A stretch of 64,000 nucleotides of DNA, taken from the NCBI RefSeq assembly GCF_002887775.1, contig NZ_LOCM01000008.1, positions 1-64,000 on the forward strand, read 5' to 3'. The notes under the pieces were generated by a model that ran no database searches, had not been told where the DNA came from, and saw only the letters and a list, made by a program, of their open reading frames with translations. This document shows, piece by piece, positions 55,144 through 64,000 of the stretch; positions within the stretch are counted from its first letter, which is position 1; each line of letters begins with the position of its first letter. The position numbers and the translations under genes were made by a program. Origin of the DNA: Streptococcus penaeicida (GTDB lineage Bacteria > Bacillota > Bacilli > Lactobacillales > Streptococcaceae).

Positions 55144-55422
55144 ATGTCACTTAAATTAATGCTCTTAGCAGTGGTTATTGGAATTTTACTTTTTGTCATT
55201 TTCTTTATGAAAACACGCATTAAAGAACAAGAAGAAATGATACCGGGTGCTGCCTTTCCAAATGAAAATGAACCTGTAATTGCTGCCGAAATCTCAGATG
55301 AACTCAAAGCAAAACTGCTAACACTCAAAGAATCCGGTCAACTGATTAAAGCCATCAAACTATTAAGAGACCATACTGGATTGGATTTGAAAACAGCCAA
55401 AGAATATGTCGAAAATTTATAA
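55144..55422 (+). CDS. Membrane-anchored protein with an L7/L12 C-terminal-like domain
   Basis: A 92-residue protein. Residues about 3-22 (LKLMLLAVVIGILLFVIFFM) form one membrane helix. A short linker follows, and the last 40 residues (LLTLKESGQLIKAIKLLRDH then TGLDLKTAKEYVENL) match the factor-binding C-terminal domain of ribosomal protein L7/L12. In the ribosome that domain binds elongation factors; here it is tied to the membrane. Function unknown. TAGGAGG and a TATAAT (near 55120) lie upstream. Found next to lysS, convergent. Confidence 0.82.
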   Translation: MSLKLMLLAVVIGILLFVIFFMKTRIKEQEEMIPGAAFPNENEPVIAAEISDELKAKLLTLKESGQLIKAIKLLRDHTGLDLKTAKEYVENL

Positions 55423-55430
55423 GCCAGCAA

Positions 55431-55463
55431 AAAGCCACTAATTGATATTAGTGGCTCTTTTTA
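55431..55463. terminator. Bidirectional terminator between the L7/L12-like gene and lysS
   Basis: AAAGCCACTAAT pairs with ATTAGTGGCTCTTT around TGAT, with A and T runs either side. Confidence 0.82.
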
Positions 55464-55465
55464 TT

Positions 55466-57006
<1,541 letters not shown>

Positions 57007-57133
57007 TTAGAATACACCCTATTTTTCCTTGGATTCAATGCCTTTAAAGGAGATAATACTATTTCACTATTTGAAATCAACAAGAGAAAATAGTATAATA
57101 TGACAGACATTACAAAAGAAGGAAATGAGACTC

Positions 57134-58036
57134 ATGATTACAGCCATTGTTTTTGACGTTGATGATACTATCTATGACCAGCAAGCACCCTATCGCATTG
57201 CGATGGAAAAATGCTTCCCAGACTTTAATATGGCTATGATTAATAAAGCTTATATTCGCTTTCGGCATTATTCAGATACCGGCTTTCCAAGGGTAATGGC
57301 CGGTGAATGGACAACTGATTATTTCCGGTTCTGGCGTTGTCGTGAAACGCTTTTGGAATTTGATTACCCAGAGATTGACCAGGAAACTGGGACTCATTTC
57401 CAAGAAGTCTACGAAAAAGAACTTGAAAATATTACTATGTTGGACGAAATGCGTATGACTTTGGATTTCTTGAAATCTAAGGGTGTACCCATGGGAATTA
57501 TAACTAATGGTCCAACGGAACACCAATTGAAAAAAGTGAGAAAATTAGGACTTTACGACTACGTGGATCCTAAGTGTGTGATCGTTAGTCAGGCGACTGG
57601 TTTCCAAAAACCTGAAAAAGAAATCTTTAACTTGGCTGCTGAACAGTTTGGAATGAATCCGCAAACAACACTTTATGTTGGTGATTCTTACGACAATGAT
57701 ATTATGGGGGCTTTTCATGGGGGCTGGCATTCCATGTGGTTTAACCACCGTGGCAGAAGCTTAAAAGCAGGAACTAAGCCAGTTTATGATGTTGCTATTG
57801 ATAATTTTGAGCAACTCTTTGGGGCCGTTAAAGTTCTCTTTGATTTACCTGATAATAAATTTATCTTTGATATCAATGATAAGAAAAACCCTATTTTAGA
57901 AATGGGTCTGAACAATGGTTTAATGATTGCGGCAGAGCGTCTGCTTGAAAGCAATATTAGCATTGATAAAGTAGTGATGTTATTACGTTTGACTAAGAGT
58001 CAGGAAAAAGTTCTTCGTTTGAAATATGCTAAATAA
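57134..58036 (+). CDS. HAD-IA hydrolase (YjjG-like nucleotidase)
   Basis: A 300-residue HAD enzyme. Motif I is AIVFDVDDTIYDQ, motif II GIITNGPTEHQLKKVRKLG, motif III QKPEKEIF and motif IV LYVGDSYDNDIMGA. This is the group that includes YjjG-type 5'-nucleotidases. The C-terminal 80 residues are an extra helical part beyond the usual 230-residue HAD size, present in streptococcal homologues. I choose the ATG at 57134 because AGAAGGAAATGAG fits it; one at 57125 would overlap the ribosome site. TATAAT near 57092 is the likely -10. Confidence 0.87.
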   Translation: MITAIVFDVDDTIYDQQAPYRIAMEKCFPDFNMAMINKAYIRFRHYSDTGFPRVMAGEWTTDYFRFWRCRETLLEFDYPEIDQETGTHFQEVYEKELENITMLDEMRMTLDFLKSKGVPMGIITNGPTEHQLKKVRKLGLYDYVDPKCVIVSQATGFQKPEKEIFNLAAEQFGMNPQTTLYVGDSYDNDIMGAFHGGWHSMWFNHRGRSLKAGTKPVYDVAIDNFEQLFGAVKVLFDLPDNKFIFDINDKKNPILEMGLNNGLMIAAERLLESNISIDKVVMLLRLTKSQEKVLRLKYAK

Positions 58037-58069
58037 AAAATGAGAGTTGCTTTGCAACTCTCATTTTTT
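58035..58069. terminator. Terminator between the HAD gene and the PGM-like gene
   Basis: AAAAATGAGAGTTGC and GCAACTCTCATTTTT pair around TTT, usable on both strands. Confidence 0.85.
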
Positions 58070-58074
58070 ATCTA

Positions 58075-58707
58075 TTAGTGAATTTTATCATCTAAGTAGG
58101 ATTTGTCGTTCCAGAGGAGGCAGTTGAAATTTTCAAAATCGTCTGTTTCTAAGACTGTTATGCTAAGATTTTTTAGGCCACCTTCTGCTCTAAGTAAAGC
58201 TGGTTCATAGCCTAGTAGCGAACGGATTGATGCCGTTAAGTTAGCTCCATGACCAACAATCAAGACATGTTCAACCTTTTTATCTGCAAAGGTTTTAATA
58301 AAGTTTTTAACACGAGTGGTCGTCTGATAAATTGATTCGGCTTCAAATTGACGGTCATTAAATTTTGCCAAATTGTGTTGAAAAGCTGACATCTGGCTGG
58401 GATAAATAGCAGTCATAGTGGCAATTTTTGTACCTTCTAATTTGCCCAATTGCCATTCTCTAAGGTCATGGCTATAGTTTATGTCTAAGTCAAGTTCAGC
58501 AGCGTCAGCTAAGAGTTGAGCTGTTTTTTGGGCACGCATCAAATCACTGGAATAGATGGCATCCAAAGGAATATTTTTCAAGAATTGGCCTAAAGCTTCA
58601 ATTTCCTGATAAGATTCTTCTAAGAGTGGCGAGTCACCCGAAGCTCCTTGGAAGCGTCCTTCCAAATTCCATTCGGTTTTCCCATGACGAACAAAATAAA
58701 ATTTCAT
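58075..58707 (-). CDS. Histidine phosphatase (phosphoglycerate mutase-like)
   Basis: A 210-residue protein of the histidine phosphatase superfamily. The phospho-histidine motif is KFYFVRHGKTEWNLEGRFQG at the start, with the second catalytic His in LIVGHGANLTASI. I begin it at 58707, where AAAGGAATTTTTGCA precedes the ATG. Members of this size act as phosphatases more often than as glycolytic mutases. It is last in an operon with yccF and ybaK. Confidence 0.88.
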   Translation of the reverse strand: MKFYFVRHGKTEWNLEGRFQGASGDSPLLEESYQEIEALGQFLKNIPLDAIYSSDLMRAQKTAQLLADAAELDLDINYSHDLREWQLGKLEGTKIATMTAIYPSQMSAFQHNLAKFNDRQFEAESIYQTTTRVKNFIKTFADKKVEHVLIVGHGANLTASIRSLLGYEPALLRAEGGLKNLSITVLETDDFENFNCLLWNDKSYLDDKIH

Positions 58708-58720
58708 TGCAAAAATTCCT

Positions 58721-59086
58721 TTATACTGATATGATTCTTGCCCCAAATGGGAAGAGGCTTAGTTTTGCGAGTTTTAATGATTGAATGGCAAAAGGGATGC
58801 CGACAATTGTAAGGCATAATGCAAAAGCTGAGGTTAGGTGCATAGCAACTAATGACCAACCAAAGAGGACAATCCAAATGATATTGAAAAGGAGACTTGT
58901 TGACGATTGTCCAATTTCTATGTCTTTTCCAAATGGGAAGAGGCCGAAGTTGCCAATTTTAAAACATTGAAGCCCTAAGGGAAGAAAGACGATTGTGATG
59001 CAAAGTAGGACACCTAAAAGTGACCATGCCAGCCATGCCCATAGGCCTGAAAAGAGGAACCAAATAATATTACCTAAAAATTTCAT
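58721..59086 (-). CDS. YccF-family (DUF307) membrane protein
   Basis: A 121-residue membrane protein built of two repeats. Each contains a long hydrophobic stretch and a glycine/proline motif: LGLQCFKIGNFGLFPFGKDI and VGIPFAIQSLKLAKLSLFPF. This repeat is the YccF domain. Function unknown. TTAAGGAGTAATT precedes the ATG. It starts two bases after the ybaK gene stop and lies 13 bases before the PGM-like gene. Confidence 0.87.
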   Translation of the reverse strand: MKFLGNIIWFLFSGLWAWLAWSLLGVLLCITIVFLPLGLQCFKIGNFGLFPFGKDIEIGQSSTSLLFNIIWIVLFGWSLVAMHLTSAFALCLTIVGIPFAIQSLKLAKLSLFPFGARIISV

Positions 59087-59088
59087 AA

Positions 59089-59562
59089 TTACTCCTTAAT
59101 TTCAGCAAATTCTGCTTCCACAAAATTGGCTAATTCTTGACTATTAATTTTAATGGAACGACCGAGCTCGCCAGCAGAAACAATGAGATTTCCTTTTTCC
59201 AAAGCAATCTTATCAATGTAAATTGGGAAGGGATGTTTTTGATGTATTCCGACAGGGTTGTTGGCACCATGAATATAACCTGTTGTTTTTTGAAGGTCTT
59301 TTTGGGGAATCATGCTCACTTTCTTATTGCCAGATACTTTTGCTAATTTCTTTTCTGACAAATGTTCTGTAATCGGTAGAATACCAATGACTGGCCCGGT
59401 TTTATCTCCTGATAAAGCCAAAGTTTTATAGATATCCTCTTTTTGAATACCATCTGGGAGTTCGTTCTTAAGGGCATTTAAAGCTAAGCTTTGATAACTG
59501 ATATTGGCCTTATCTAAAATTTGTTCAACTAAGGTTTTTTTTAGTTTATTCTTTTTCGCCAT
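59089..59562 (-). CDS. Cys-tRNA(Pro)/Cys-tRNA(Cys) deacylase, YbaK/EbsC family
   Basis: A 157-residue protein opening AKKNKLKKTLVEQILDKANI. It has DKTGPVIGILPITEHLSEKK, the catalytic-type segment GNKKVSMIPQKDLQKTTGYI and HGANNPVGIHQKHPFPIYID. This is the YbaK/EbsC group that removes cysteine wrongly attached to tRNA-Pro. In enterococci the homologue EbsC is named for a link to surface substances. It is first in the three-gene operon with yccF and the PGM-like gene. Confidence 0.9.
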   Translation of the reverse strand: MAKKNKLKKTLVEQILDKANISYQSLALNALKNELPDGIQKEDIYKTLALSGDKTGPVIGILPITEHLSEKKLAKVSGNKKVSMIPQKDLQKTTGYIHGANNPVGIHQKHPFPIYIDKIALEKGNLIVSAGELGRSIKINSQELANFVEAEFAEIKE

Positions 59563-59643
59563 ATAGTCTTCCTTTAAAAATAAAAAAATGATATAAAAAT
59601 AATTATACCACTTTTTTTGTATAGGGTTAAGAGCTTGATTTGA

Positions 59644-60207
59644 TTAATCTCTAGGTGCGAAAAATTGTTTTTGTGTTTTTATTAGAATAAAAATAGCTAT
59701 GACGACGAAAATTAAGGTTAGTAATCCGGCTGTACCGTTTACGGTAAATGAATACCAAACGGCTGACATTCCTTTAGGTGCATAAGAAGCCCAGAAAATA
59801 ACACCAGCGATGAAGTGGAAGATGTAACGAACAGTTACGGCAAGGACTGCACCAAGTAAAGCAAAGCTGATGGCCTTTTTCGAATTATCTTGTTCAATGG
59901 CATCTTTTACTTGACTAGAAAACAATCCAGCTAAGCCCATAGCAATAAAGGCAATAATATATTCAATTAGAACTTGTGACATGCTGAGATAGTATACTTT
60001 ACCAAGTACGAAATGAAGAAGTCCCCAAATGAGTCCAGCAAGAAGTCCATATTTTAAACCACGACGAAGACTAAATAAAACAAGTGGAATTGCGCCAAAT
60101 GATGGGGTAAACCATGAGGCAAAATCAGGAATGAATGATAGTACCATAGCTAGCGCAGCGAAAATTGCGGCTTCGACTAAATACTTAATCTGTTTATTTT
60201 GAGACAT
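59644..60207 (-). CDS. thiT: Thiamine ECF transporter S-component ThiT
   Basis: A 187-residue membrane protein with six segments. Thiamine-binding marks of ThiT are visible: WGLLHFVLGKVYYLSMSQ, LIEYIIAFIAMGLAGLFSS and the last loop SAVWYSFTVNGTAG. It pairs with a shared ECF energising module (not in the window) to import thiamine. AAAAAGGAG lies before the ATG. The upstream TPP riboswitch confirms the substrate. Confidence 0.95.
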   Translation of the reverse strand: MSQNKQIKYLVEAAIFAALAMVLSFIPDFASWFTPSFGAIPLVLFSLRRGLKYGLLAGLIWGLLHFVLGKVYYLSMSQVLIEYIIAFIAMGLAGLFSSQVKDAIEQDNSKKAISFALLGAVLAVTVRYIFHFIAGVIFWASYAPKGMSAVWYSFTVNGTAGLLTLIFVVIAIFILIKTQKQFFAPRD

Positions 60208-60261
60208 AAAAAAACTCCTTTTTCTTCACAAAAAGAGCCTGAATTCATATTGATTGAGTTC

Positions 60262-60349
60262 AAGTTCACAATCCCTACGCTTGTACTAACAAGATCAGGT
60301 TGTCAGGATTTCGCAAATGCGATCTCAGCTAAAGCACTCCTTTGTGACA
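60262..60349 (-). ncRNA. TPP riboswitch (THI element)
   Basis: On the minus strand the conserved pieces appear in order: GGAGTGC, GCTGAGA (at 60330-60324), ACCTGATC and AAGCGTAGGGA (ending 60271). These are the pyrimidine-sensing and phosphate-sensing helices of the thiamine pyrophosphate riboswitch. A possible terminator follows (CTTGAA with TTCAGG, then CTCTTTTT, ending near 60230). Thiamine pyrophosphate should reduce thiT expression. Confidence 0.92.
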
Positions 60350-60407
60350 TATATTATTTTTTCTAATTATAATATTTTTTCTAATAAACTGTCAAGGAGA
60401 TGATTTT

Positions 60408-60430
60408 AAAAAGACCTTGAGGTCATTTTT
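60408..60430 (-). terminator. Terminator of the GH25 gene
   Basis: GACC and GGTC with flanking A/T pairs form a short hairpin around TCAA, followed by T on the minus strand. The gene's stop codon is within it. Confidence 0.6.
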
Positions 60431-61267
60431 GTTTTCCAAAAAGTTTCTCATAGGTCTTTTTTGTATCTTTATTAACAGCTATTTGGTTTAAATCAAGTGG
60501 TTTATCAAAGCCAGGTAGATAGCCTTGAGAAGTATATTGATGTAAATCATAGTCTAATTTTGTATCAGGAGCAGCTTCATAATATCCAGAATCGCTTCCA
60601 TAAGTTGGAATCCAAACGGCATCGAATCCTTTAGTTGAAATATTTTGTTCTACCATAAAATAGGTTCCAATATAAAGTCCGATATTCTCAGCCCCTAATC
60701 GTTCCAATTCCTCTCGAAAGGCTGTTACTCCTTTATTCATATCTTTCATGGTTGCTTCTTCGACATCAATCCAATAATAGGTTGGGTTGTAAGGAGAAGC
60801 ATTTTTGTAAAAGGCTCTTGCTTCGGCACGCATTTCTTTTGTACTTGAACCTAAAGCATAACTATATACAGCAACAGGTACTTTACGCTTTTGAAATTCT
60901 TTGATGTGAGTCTTAAATGATTTATCTATTCCAGTTGTGTAGCTGCATTATTTTTGGAAGTGATTTGAGACCCTCCAAATACTCGGACAATTGCGCCCGA
61001 AATGTTTTTCGATAAGGTATCATAATCAATATCTCTTGGTAATTGCCAACCTGAGACATCGACGATTGGATTTAAGATAAATTCTTCGGTGTCTGTTGTG
61101 CTTGATGTTTTTGTTTCTTCTTTGCTGGAAATGATTGGAACATGTGATTTTGCGAGCTTTAGCTCAGTTTCCTTTAATTGGTCTGTATGTGTTTTGCCAA
61201 TCACTAATAAAAGTGCAAATAAGAGAAAAAAAACCAGCACAACTATCGGTTTTATTCTTCTTCTCAT
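60423..61267 (-). CDS. Membrane-anchored GH25 lysozyme-like protein, interrupted by a frameshift
   Basis: About 281 residues if repaired. The N-terminal part has a basic start and membrane helix (RRRIKPIVVLVFFLLFALLL), then a linker and the GH25 opening FILNPIVDVSGWQLPRDIDY. It stops after NNAATQLE. The next frame gives TGIDKSFKTHIKEFQKRKVP and the catalytic region PTYYWIDVEEATMKDM (two acidic residues), LGLYIGTYF-like IGLYIGTYFMVEQ and LHQYTSQGYLPGF. One missing A at about 60944 (CAACTGG for CAAACTGG) joins them. It should cut muramic acid links in peptidoglycan. The start is seven bases from a -10 (TACAAT) with no Shine-Dalgarno. Confidence 0.82.
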
Positions 61268-61274
61268 TATTGCT

Positions 61275-61303
61275 ATTGTACCTTAATTGGTCTAAAAAAT
61301 CAA
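61275..61303 (-). promoter_or_regulatory. Promoter of the GH25 gene, probably leaderless
   Basis: On the minus strand -35 TTGATT (61303-61298) and -10 TACAAT (61280-61275) have 17-bp spacing. The -10 ends seven bases before the ATG at 61267. The AAGG sequence nearby is upstream of the -10 and would not be in the mRNA. Confidence 0.6.
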
Positions 61304-61419
61304 AACTTCCTAACTATATTCTTATATTATCTTACAATTTAAGCTAAAATTGGTAAAATGTCAGAAAAATTCCTCAGGACTGTCATTATACCTTTGCCCA
61401 ATTTGATTGTGATAAGGGA

Positions 61420-61447
61420 TTAAGAAAAAATAGTTTCTTTTTCTTAA
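61420..61447. repeat. Inverted repeat upstream of the ECF S-component gene
   Basis: TTAAGAAAAA and TTTTTCTTAA form a 10-bp stem with an 8-base loop, in a 329-base stretch (61268-61596) that has no gene. It shares its arm sequence with the next inverted repeat. Confidence 0.55.
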
Positions 61448-61474
61448 TAGCTGCATTACCTATAACCGTATCCG

Positions 61475-61505
61475 AGATAAGAAAATTATAATATTTTTCT
61501 TATCT
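61475..61505. repeat. Second inverted repeat, with a third copy of one arm further on
   Basis: AGATAAGAAAA pairs with TTTTCTTATCT over 11 bases around TTATAATAT. The right-arm sequence TTTTCTTATCT recurs at 61532-61542, so the left arm could pair with either copy. The rest of this gene-free stretch is AT-rich; a CATAAT at 61565-61570 may be the -10 for the next gene. Confidence 0.55.
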
Positions 61506-61596
61506 TAATTTAAATTAACACTTTTTTGTCCTTTTCTTATCTAGCATTTTTTCTGGCTTTCTGTCATAATAGTAAAAAACACTGAAAGGTTCGCAT

Positions 61597-62100
61597 ATGA
61601 CTTCAAAACAAATGGCTCGAATTGCCATTTTAGCAGCTTTGGCTTTTGTCCTCAGAATGACGTTTTCGCATTTGCCAAATATTCAACCCATTTCAGCTCT
61701 TTTTTTACTAACAACTTTAATGATGGGTTATTATGAAGCTATTTTAGCAATGATTATCTCTATTTTACTAAGTTCTTTTCTATTAGGATTTGGTCCTTGG
61801 GTTTTCTGGCAAATAACAGCATTTATTATGATTATGACAATTTGGCGTTTTTTACTCTATCCATTGACAAAGAAAATTAAAGGTCCAGAAATTGTCATGC
61901 AGTCACTTTTTGCAGCTATTTTAGCATTCTTTTATGGTTTGATCATTGATTCTTGTTTTGCTTATCTATATAGTATGCCTTGGTGGTCTTATCTTTTAGC
62001 AGGTACTGTCTTTAATGGTTTACACGCAATTTCAACCTTTCTCTTTTATCCAATCTTATTAACAATTTTTCGGAGGGTTTTTAATGACAAAGTATTTTAA
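61597..62100 (+). CDS. ECF transporter S-component, substrate unknown (cobalamin-type context)
   Basis: A 167-residue membrane protein with about five or six segments. It opens SKQMARIAILAALAFVLRMT with the AxxxA motif in segment 1 that contacts EcfT in the family. LIIDSCFAYLYSMPWWSYLL and FNGLHAISTFLFYPILL are later marks. Its downstream partner is a DUF4430 lipoprotein, overlapping by 17 bases. DUF4430 resembles the C-terminal domain of transcobalamin, so a corrinoid is one candidate substrate; this is inference. CTGAAAGG precedes the ATG. Confidence 0.82.
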   Translation: MTSKQMARIAILAALAFVLRMTFSHLPNIQPISALFLLTTLMMGYYEAILAMIISILLSSFLLGFGPWVFWQITAFIMIMTIWRFLLYPLTKKIKGPEIVMQSLFAAILAFFYGLIIDSCFAYLYSMPWWSYLLAGTVFNGLHAISTFLFYPILLTIFRRVFNDKVF

Positions 62101-62458
62101 ATGGATTTTAATTTTCGTTAGTTTAGTCTCTTTATCGGCTTGTAGTGAAAAAAATGCTGACAAAGTCTCAACTAAAGAAGAAAAGGTTGTGCGATTAATT
62201 GTTAAAGAGGATACAAATAAAATCGATGAGAAGGTTAGCTTCAAAAAAGGGGATACGGTAATGGATGTCCTTAAAGCTAATTACAAGGTAAAGGAAAAAG
62301 ATGGTTTTATTATAGCTATTGATGGTTATGCTCAAAAACCAAAAGAAAAGACTTATTGGTTTTATAAGGTAAATGGGAAAATGGCCACGAAAGCTGCCAA
62401 TGCTTTAAAAGTCAAAAAGGGTGATAAGATTTATTTCTATATGGAAAAAATCAAATAA
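62084..62458 (+). CDS. DUF4430 lipoprotein, probable partner of the ECF S-component
   Basis: A 124-residue lipoprotein. The lipobox is SLSACSE at about residue 20, so it is anchored outside the membrane. The rest is a DUF4430 domain: KKGDTVMDVLKANYKVKEKD, IIAIDGYAQ, KEKTYWFYKVNGKMATKAAN, then VKKGDKIYFYMEKI. The WFYKVNGK motif is a family mark. CGGAGGG seven bases before the ATG lies inside the S-component gene. It likely captures the ligand and passes it to the S-component. The ligand is unproven. Confidence 0.85.
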   Translation: MTKYFKWILIFVSLVSLSACSEKNADKVSTKEEKVVRLIVKEDTNKIDEKVSFKKGDTVMDVLKANYKVKEKDGFIIAIDGYAQKPKEKTYWFYKVNGKMATKAANALKVKKGDKIYFYMEKIK

Positions 62459-62461
62459 AAA

Positions 62462-62491
62462 TAGAACCAGGGACAGTGTCCTTGGTTCTTT
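62462..62491. terminator. Terminator after the DUF4430 gene
   Basis: AGAACCAGGGACA pairs with TGTCCTTGGTTCT with one G-T pair and a minimal loop, a strong stem but with a short T tract. It also lies just past the pepF stop on the minus strand. Confidence 0.75.
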
Positions 62492-62495
62492 GATT

Positions 62496-64000
62496 CTATT
62501 TTTCAATGTGATTGCTGTAGTCGATAATTTGATCAACGGTTTGGTTTAAGAACTGAATGGTATCACGGAGTGGCTTGTCAGTTGAAATATCAGCATTGAT
62601 TAAAAGGGCTGTTTCAAGTGGTGTTTTGCTTCCACCGGATTTCAAGAATTCTAGCCATTCTTGTGCACCATTTGGATTGTTTTTTAGGTTTAAATAGCCA
62701 GCTGTTGAGATAACGAGTCCTGCAGAATAAGTATAGCTATATAAGCCCATATAATAATGAGCTTGACGCATCCAGGTAAGGGCTGCATCATCATCAATTT
62801 CAATAGCATCCCCCCAGAATTCTGTTAGCACAGCCTTCATAAGCTCGTTTAATTTTTCAGCGCCAAATGTCCCACCATTTTCAATTAACTGGTATACTTT
62901 TCGCTGGAAAGCGGCTTCCAACAAATGCGTAATAAAGTTATGGAAGTAAGTATCTGTTAAGCGATGAGCTAGGGCAAAACGTTTTTGACGGGCATCTTCA
63001 AATTGATTTTCCAAGTAATCGGAAAGAAGCAATTCGTTGAAAGTAGATGGTGCTTCAACATAATAGGTTGACATGTGAGTGTTGAAGTAGGATTGATTAT
63101 TATCTGAGAAGATAAACTGGCCTGAATGCCCAATTTCATGAATCAGGGTATAGACATCTGACATGCGACCTGTCCAAGACATGAGGATATAAGGATGCAC
63201 TTTATAAGGGTCGGCAGCATAGCCACCAGAATCTTTATTTTCATTGGCAGCAAAATCAACCCAACGTTCTGATTGATACCGGGCGATTTCTTGGCTGTAT
63301 TCTTGACCAAGTGGTTGGATGGATTTCATGACAAAATCATAGGCATCGTCGATACTCACTTGTGGATTTAAGTCGTTATCAATATCCAACTTCCAGTCAG
63401 CAAAGGTCATTTTTTCCAGGCCATTTACATGGGCGACGTGCTTAAGGTATTTTTGAGCCACTGGACCAAATTCAGACATAATCAAGTCGATTTGACGATC
63501 AAACATGGCACGATCGACTTCTTGCTCTGCAAGGAGATAGTCAAATACAGAATCATACCCTCGCATATCTGACATTAATTTTTCAGACTTAACTTTTGCT
63601 AAGTAAGCGGCGGCTGCAGCATTCTGATGCTTACGAAGACCTGCAGAGAAGGAGCGGAAAGATTTTTCGCGAATAGCTTGGTCTTCATGGTTTTGATAGA
63701 AATTCTCATAAGAAACAAAACTGTTTGGATAGCTTTTACCCTCAACTTCAAAAGGCTCCATTTCGAAGTCACCTGCACGCATTTTAGTGTAAATATCATA
63801 AGGGGCATTCATGACTTCGCGAAGGTTGGTCATGGCTTGTTCAACTTCTGGGGCTAGTAGGTGTTGCTTTTGCAATTTAGCTTGACGAATTGTGGATCTA
63901 AAGTATTCGACCTCTTCTAATTCATCTAGGATAGCAGAATCAGCTTGAGCTAGGCTAGAATCAAAAAAGCTCAGAGCAACAGAAGCCTTTGTAACAAAAT
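62496..64000 (-). CDS. pepF: Oligoendopeptidase F, C-terminal part (partial at window edge)
   Basis: The frame is open to the right edge, giving 501 residues of an enzyme of about 600. An apparent start at 63875 (TTG) is internal: the same frame continues upstream with VTKASVALSFFDSSLAQADS and ELEEVEYFRSTIRQAKL, typical PepF sequence. The zinc motif is LIHEIGHSGQFIFSDN (HExxH), with the third ligand Glu region ESAPSTFNELLLSDYL seen as EAPSTFNELLLSDY. PepF (M3 family) cuts peptides of 7-17 residues in the cytoplasm. Its promoter and N-terminus are outside the window. Confidence 0.95.
   Translation of the reverse strand, partial: FVTKASVALSFFDSSLAQADSAILDELEEVEYFRSTIRQAKLQKQHLLAPEVEQAMTNLREVMNAPYDIYTKMRAGDFEMEPFEVEGKSYPNSFVSYENFYQNHEDQAIREKSFRSFSAGLRKHQNAAAAAYLAKVKSEKLMSDMRGYDSVFDYLLAEQEVDRAMFDRQIDLIMSEFGPVAQKYLKHVAHVNGLEKMTFADWKLDIDNDLNPQVSIDDAYDFVMKSIQPLGQEYSQEIARYQSERWVDFAANENKDSGGYAADPYKVHPYILMSWTGRMSDVYTLIHEIGHSGQFIFSDNNQSYFNTHMSTYYVEAPSTFNELLLSDYLENQFEDARQKRFALAHRLTDTYFHNFITHLLEAAFQRKVYQLIENGGTFGAEKLNELMKAVLTEFWGDAIEIDDDAALTWMRQAHYYMGLYSYTYSAGLVISTAGYLNLKNNPNGAQEWLEFLKSGGSKTPLETALLINADISTDKPLRDTIQFLNQTVDQIIDYSNHIEK

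Noticed and set aside
63875-63875. TTG at 63875 as the start of pepF
   Set aside because: The frame is open to the window edge and encodes typical PepF sequence upstream, so the gene is only partial here.

Overview
The window is a low-GC Firmicutes chromosome segment and is almost certainly from a Streptococcus, probably of the pyogenic group. The evidence is the gene order (pepQ/ccpA, vicRKX-rnc-smc-ftsY, pst-phoU, hprK-lgt), the streptococcal small families (DUF3270, SPJ_0845-like, probable DUF3114), an extracytoplasmically blank single-TM VicK, and GlnR, CodY, AdcR, DhaS and cre sites of the streptococcal/lactococcal type. I cannot name the species. No tRNA, rRNA, CRISPR, prophage or insertion sequence was seen; this is core genome plus a few metabolic loci.

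Layout. 1-5440: start of pepQ, divergent ccpA with two cre-like sites, a cytoplasmic alpha-amylase, and two glycolipid glycosyltransferases. 5441-7729: a T-box leader and thrS. 7936-12304: a complete dihydroxyacetone system, with dhaQ-dhaS on the minus strand diverging from dhaKLM-glpF around a DhaS operator and a cre. 12547-13554: an uncharacterised streptococcal protein. 13680-16668: a polar amino-acid ABC transporter whose promoter carries a perfect GlnR box and a CodY-like box. 16930-27924: vicRKX, rnc, smc, two HAD hydrolases, ftsY and a Cys-cluster protein. 28007-33670: a membrane-anchored amidase, an NAD(P)-binding protein, an MFS exporter, a DUF1980/permease pair, a 48-aa protein and a VOC protein. 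33931-40193: a PhoP/PhoR-type system followed by pstSCAB-phoU behind Pho boxes. 40283-46483: tex, sprT, a PspC protein, hprK-lgt-DUF948-YtxH and DUF3270. 46639-51620: two U32 proteins of tRNA hydroxylation, a PC4-like protein, an OppA-type lipoprotein and small proteins. 51675-55422: a flavoprotein with a Cys-rich tail under an AdcR box, an Amt transporter, a winged-helix protein and a membrane-anchored L7/L12-like protein. 55466-64000: lysS, HAD, a phosphoglycerate-mutase-like protein, yccF, ebsC/ybaK, TPP riboswitch-thiT, a GH25 protein, an ECF S-component with a DUF4430 lipoprotein, and pepF (partial).

Two general points matter to a reader. First, seven genes carry frame disruptions: lysS, pstA, amt, an amino-acid permease, both glycosyltransferases and the GH25 gene. 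Six are single missing bases, several in short same-base runs. Because essential lysS is among them, sequencing or assembly error is more likely than real pseudogenes, so these genes are annotated as CDS with a frameshift. Second, five genes have a -10 element ending 7-9 nt before the start codon and no Shine-Dalgarno, which suggests leaderless mRNAs.

The sites most worth testing are the AdcR box at the Cys-tailed flavoprotein, the GlnR/CodY double site, the leaderless set, and the ECF-S/DUF4430 uptake pair.
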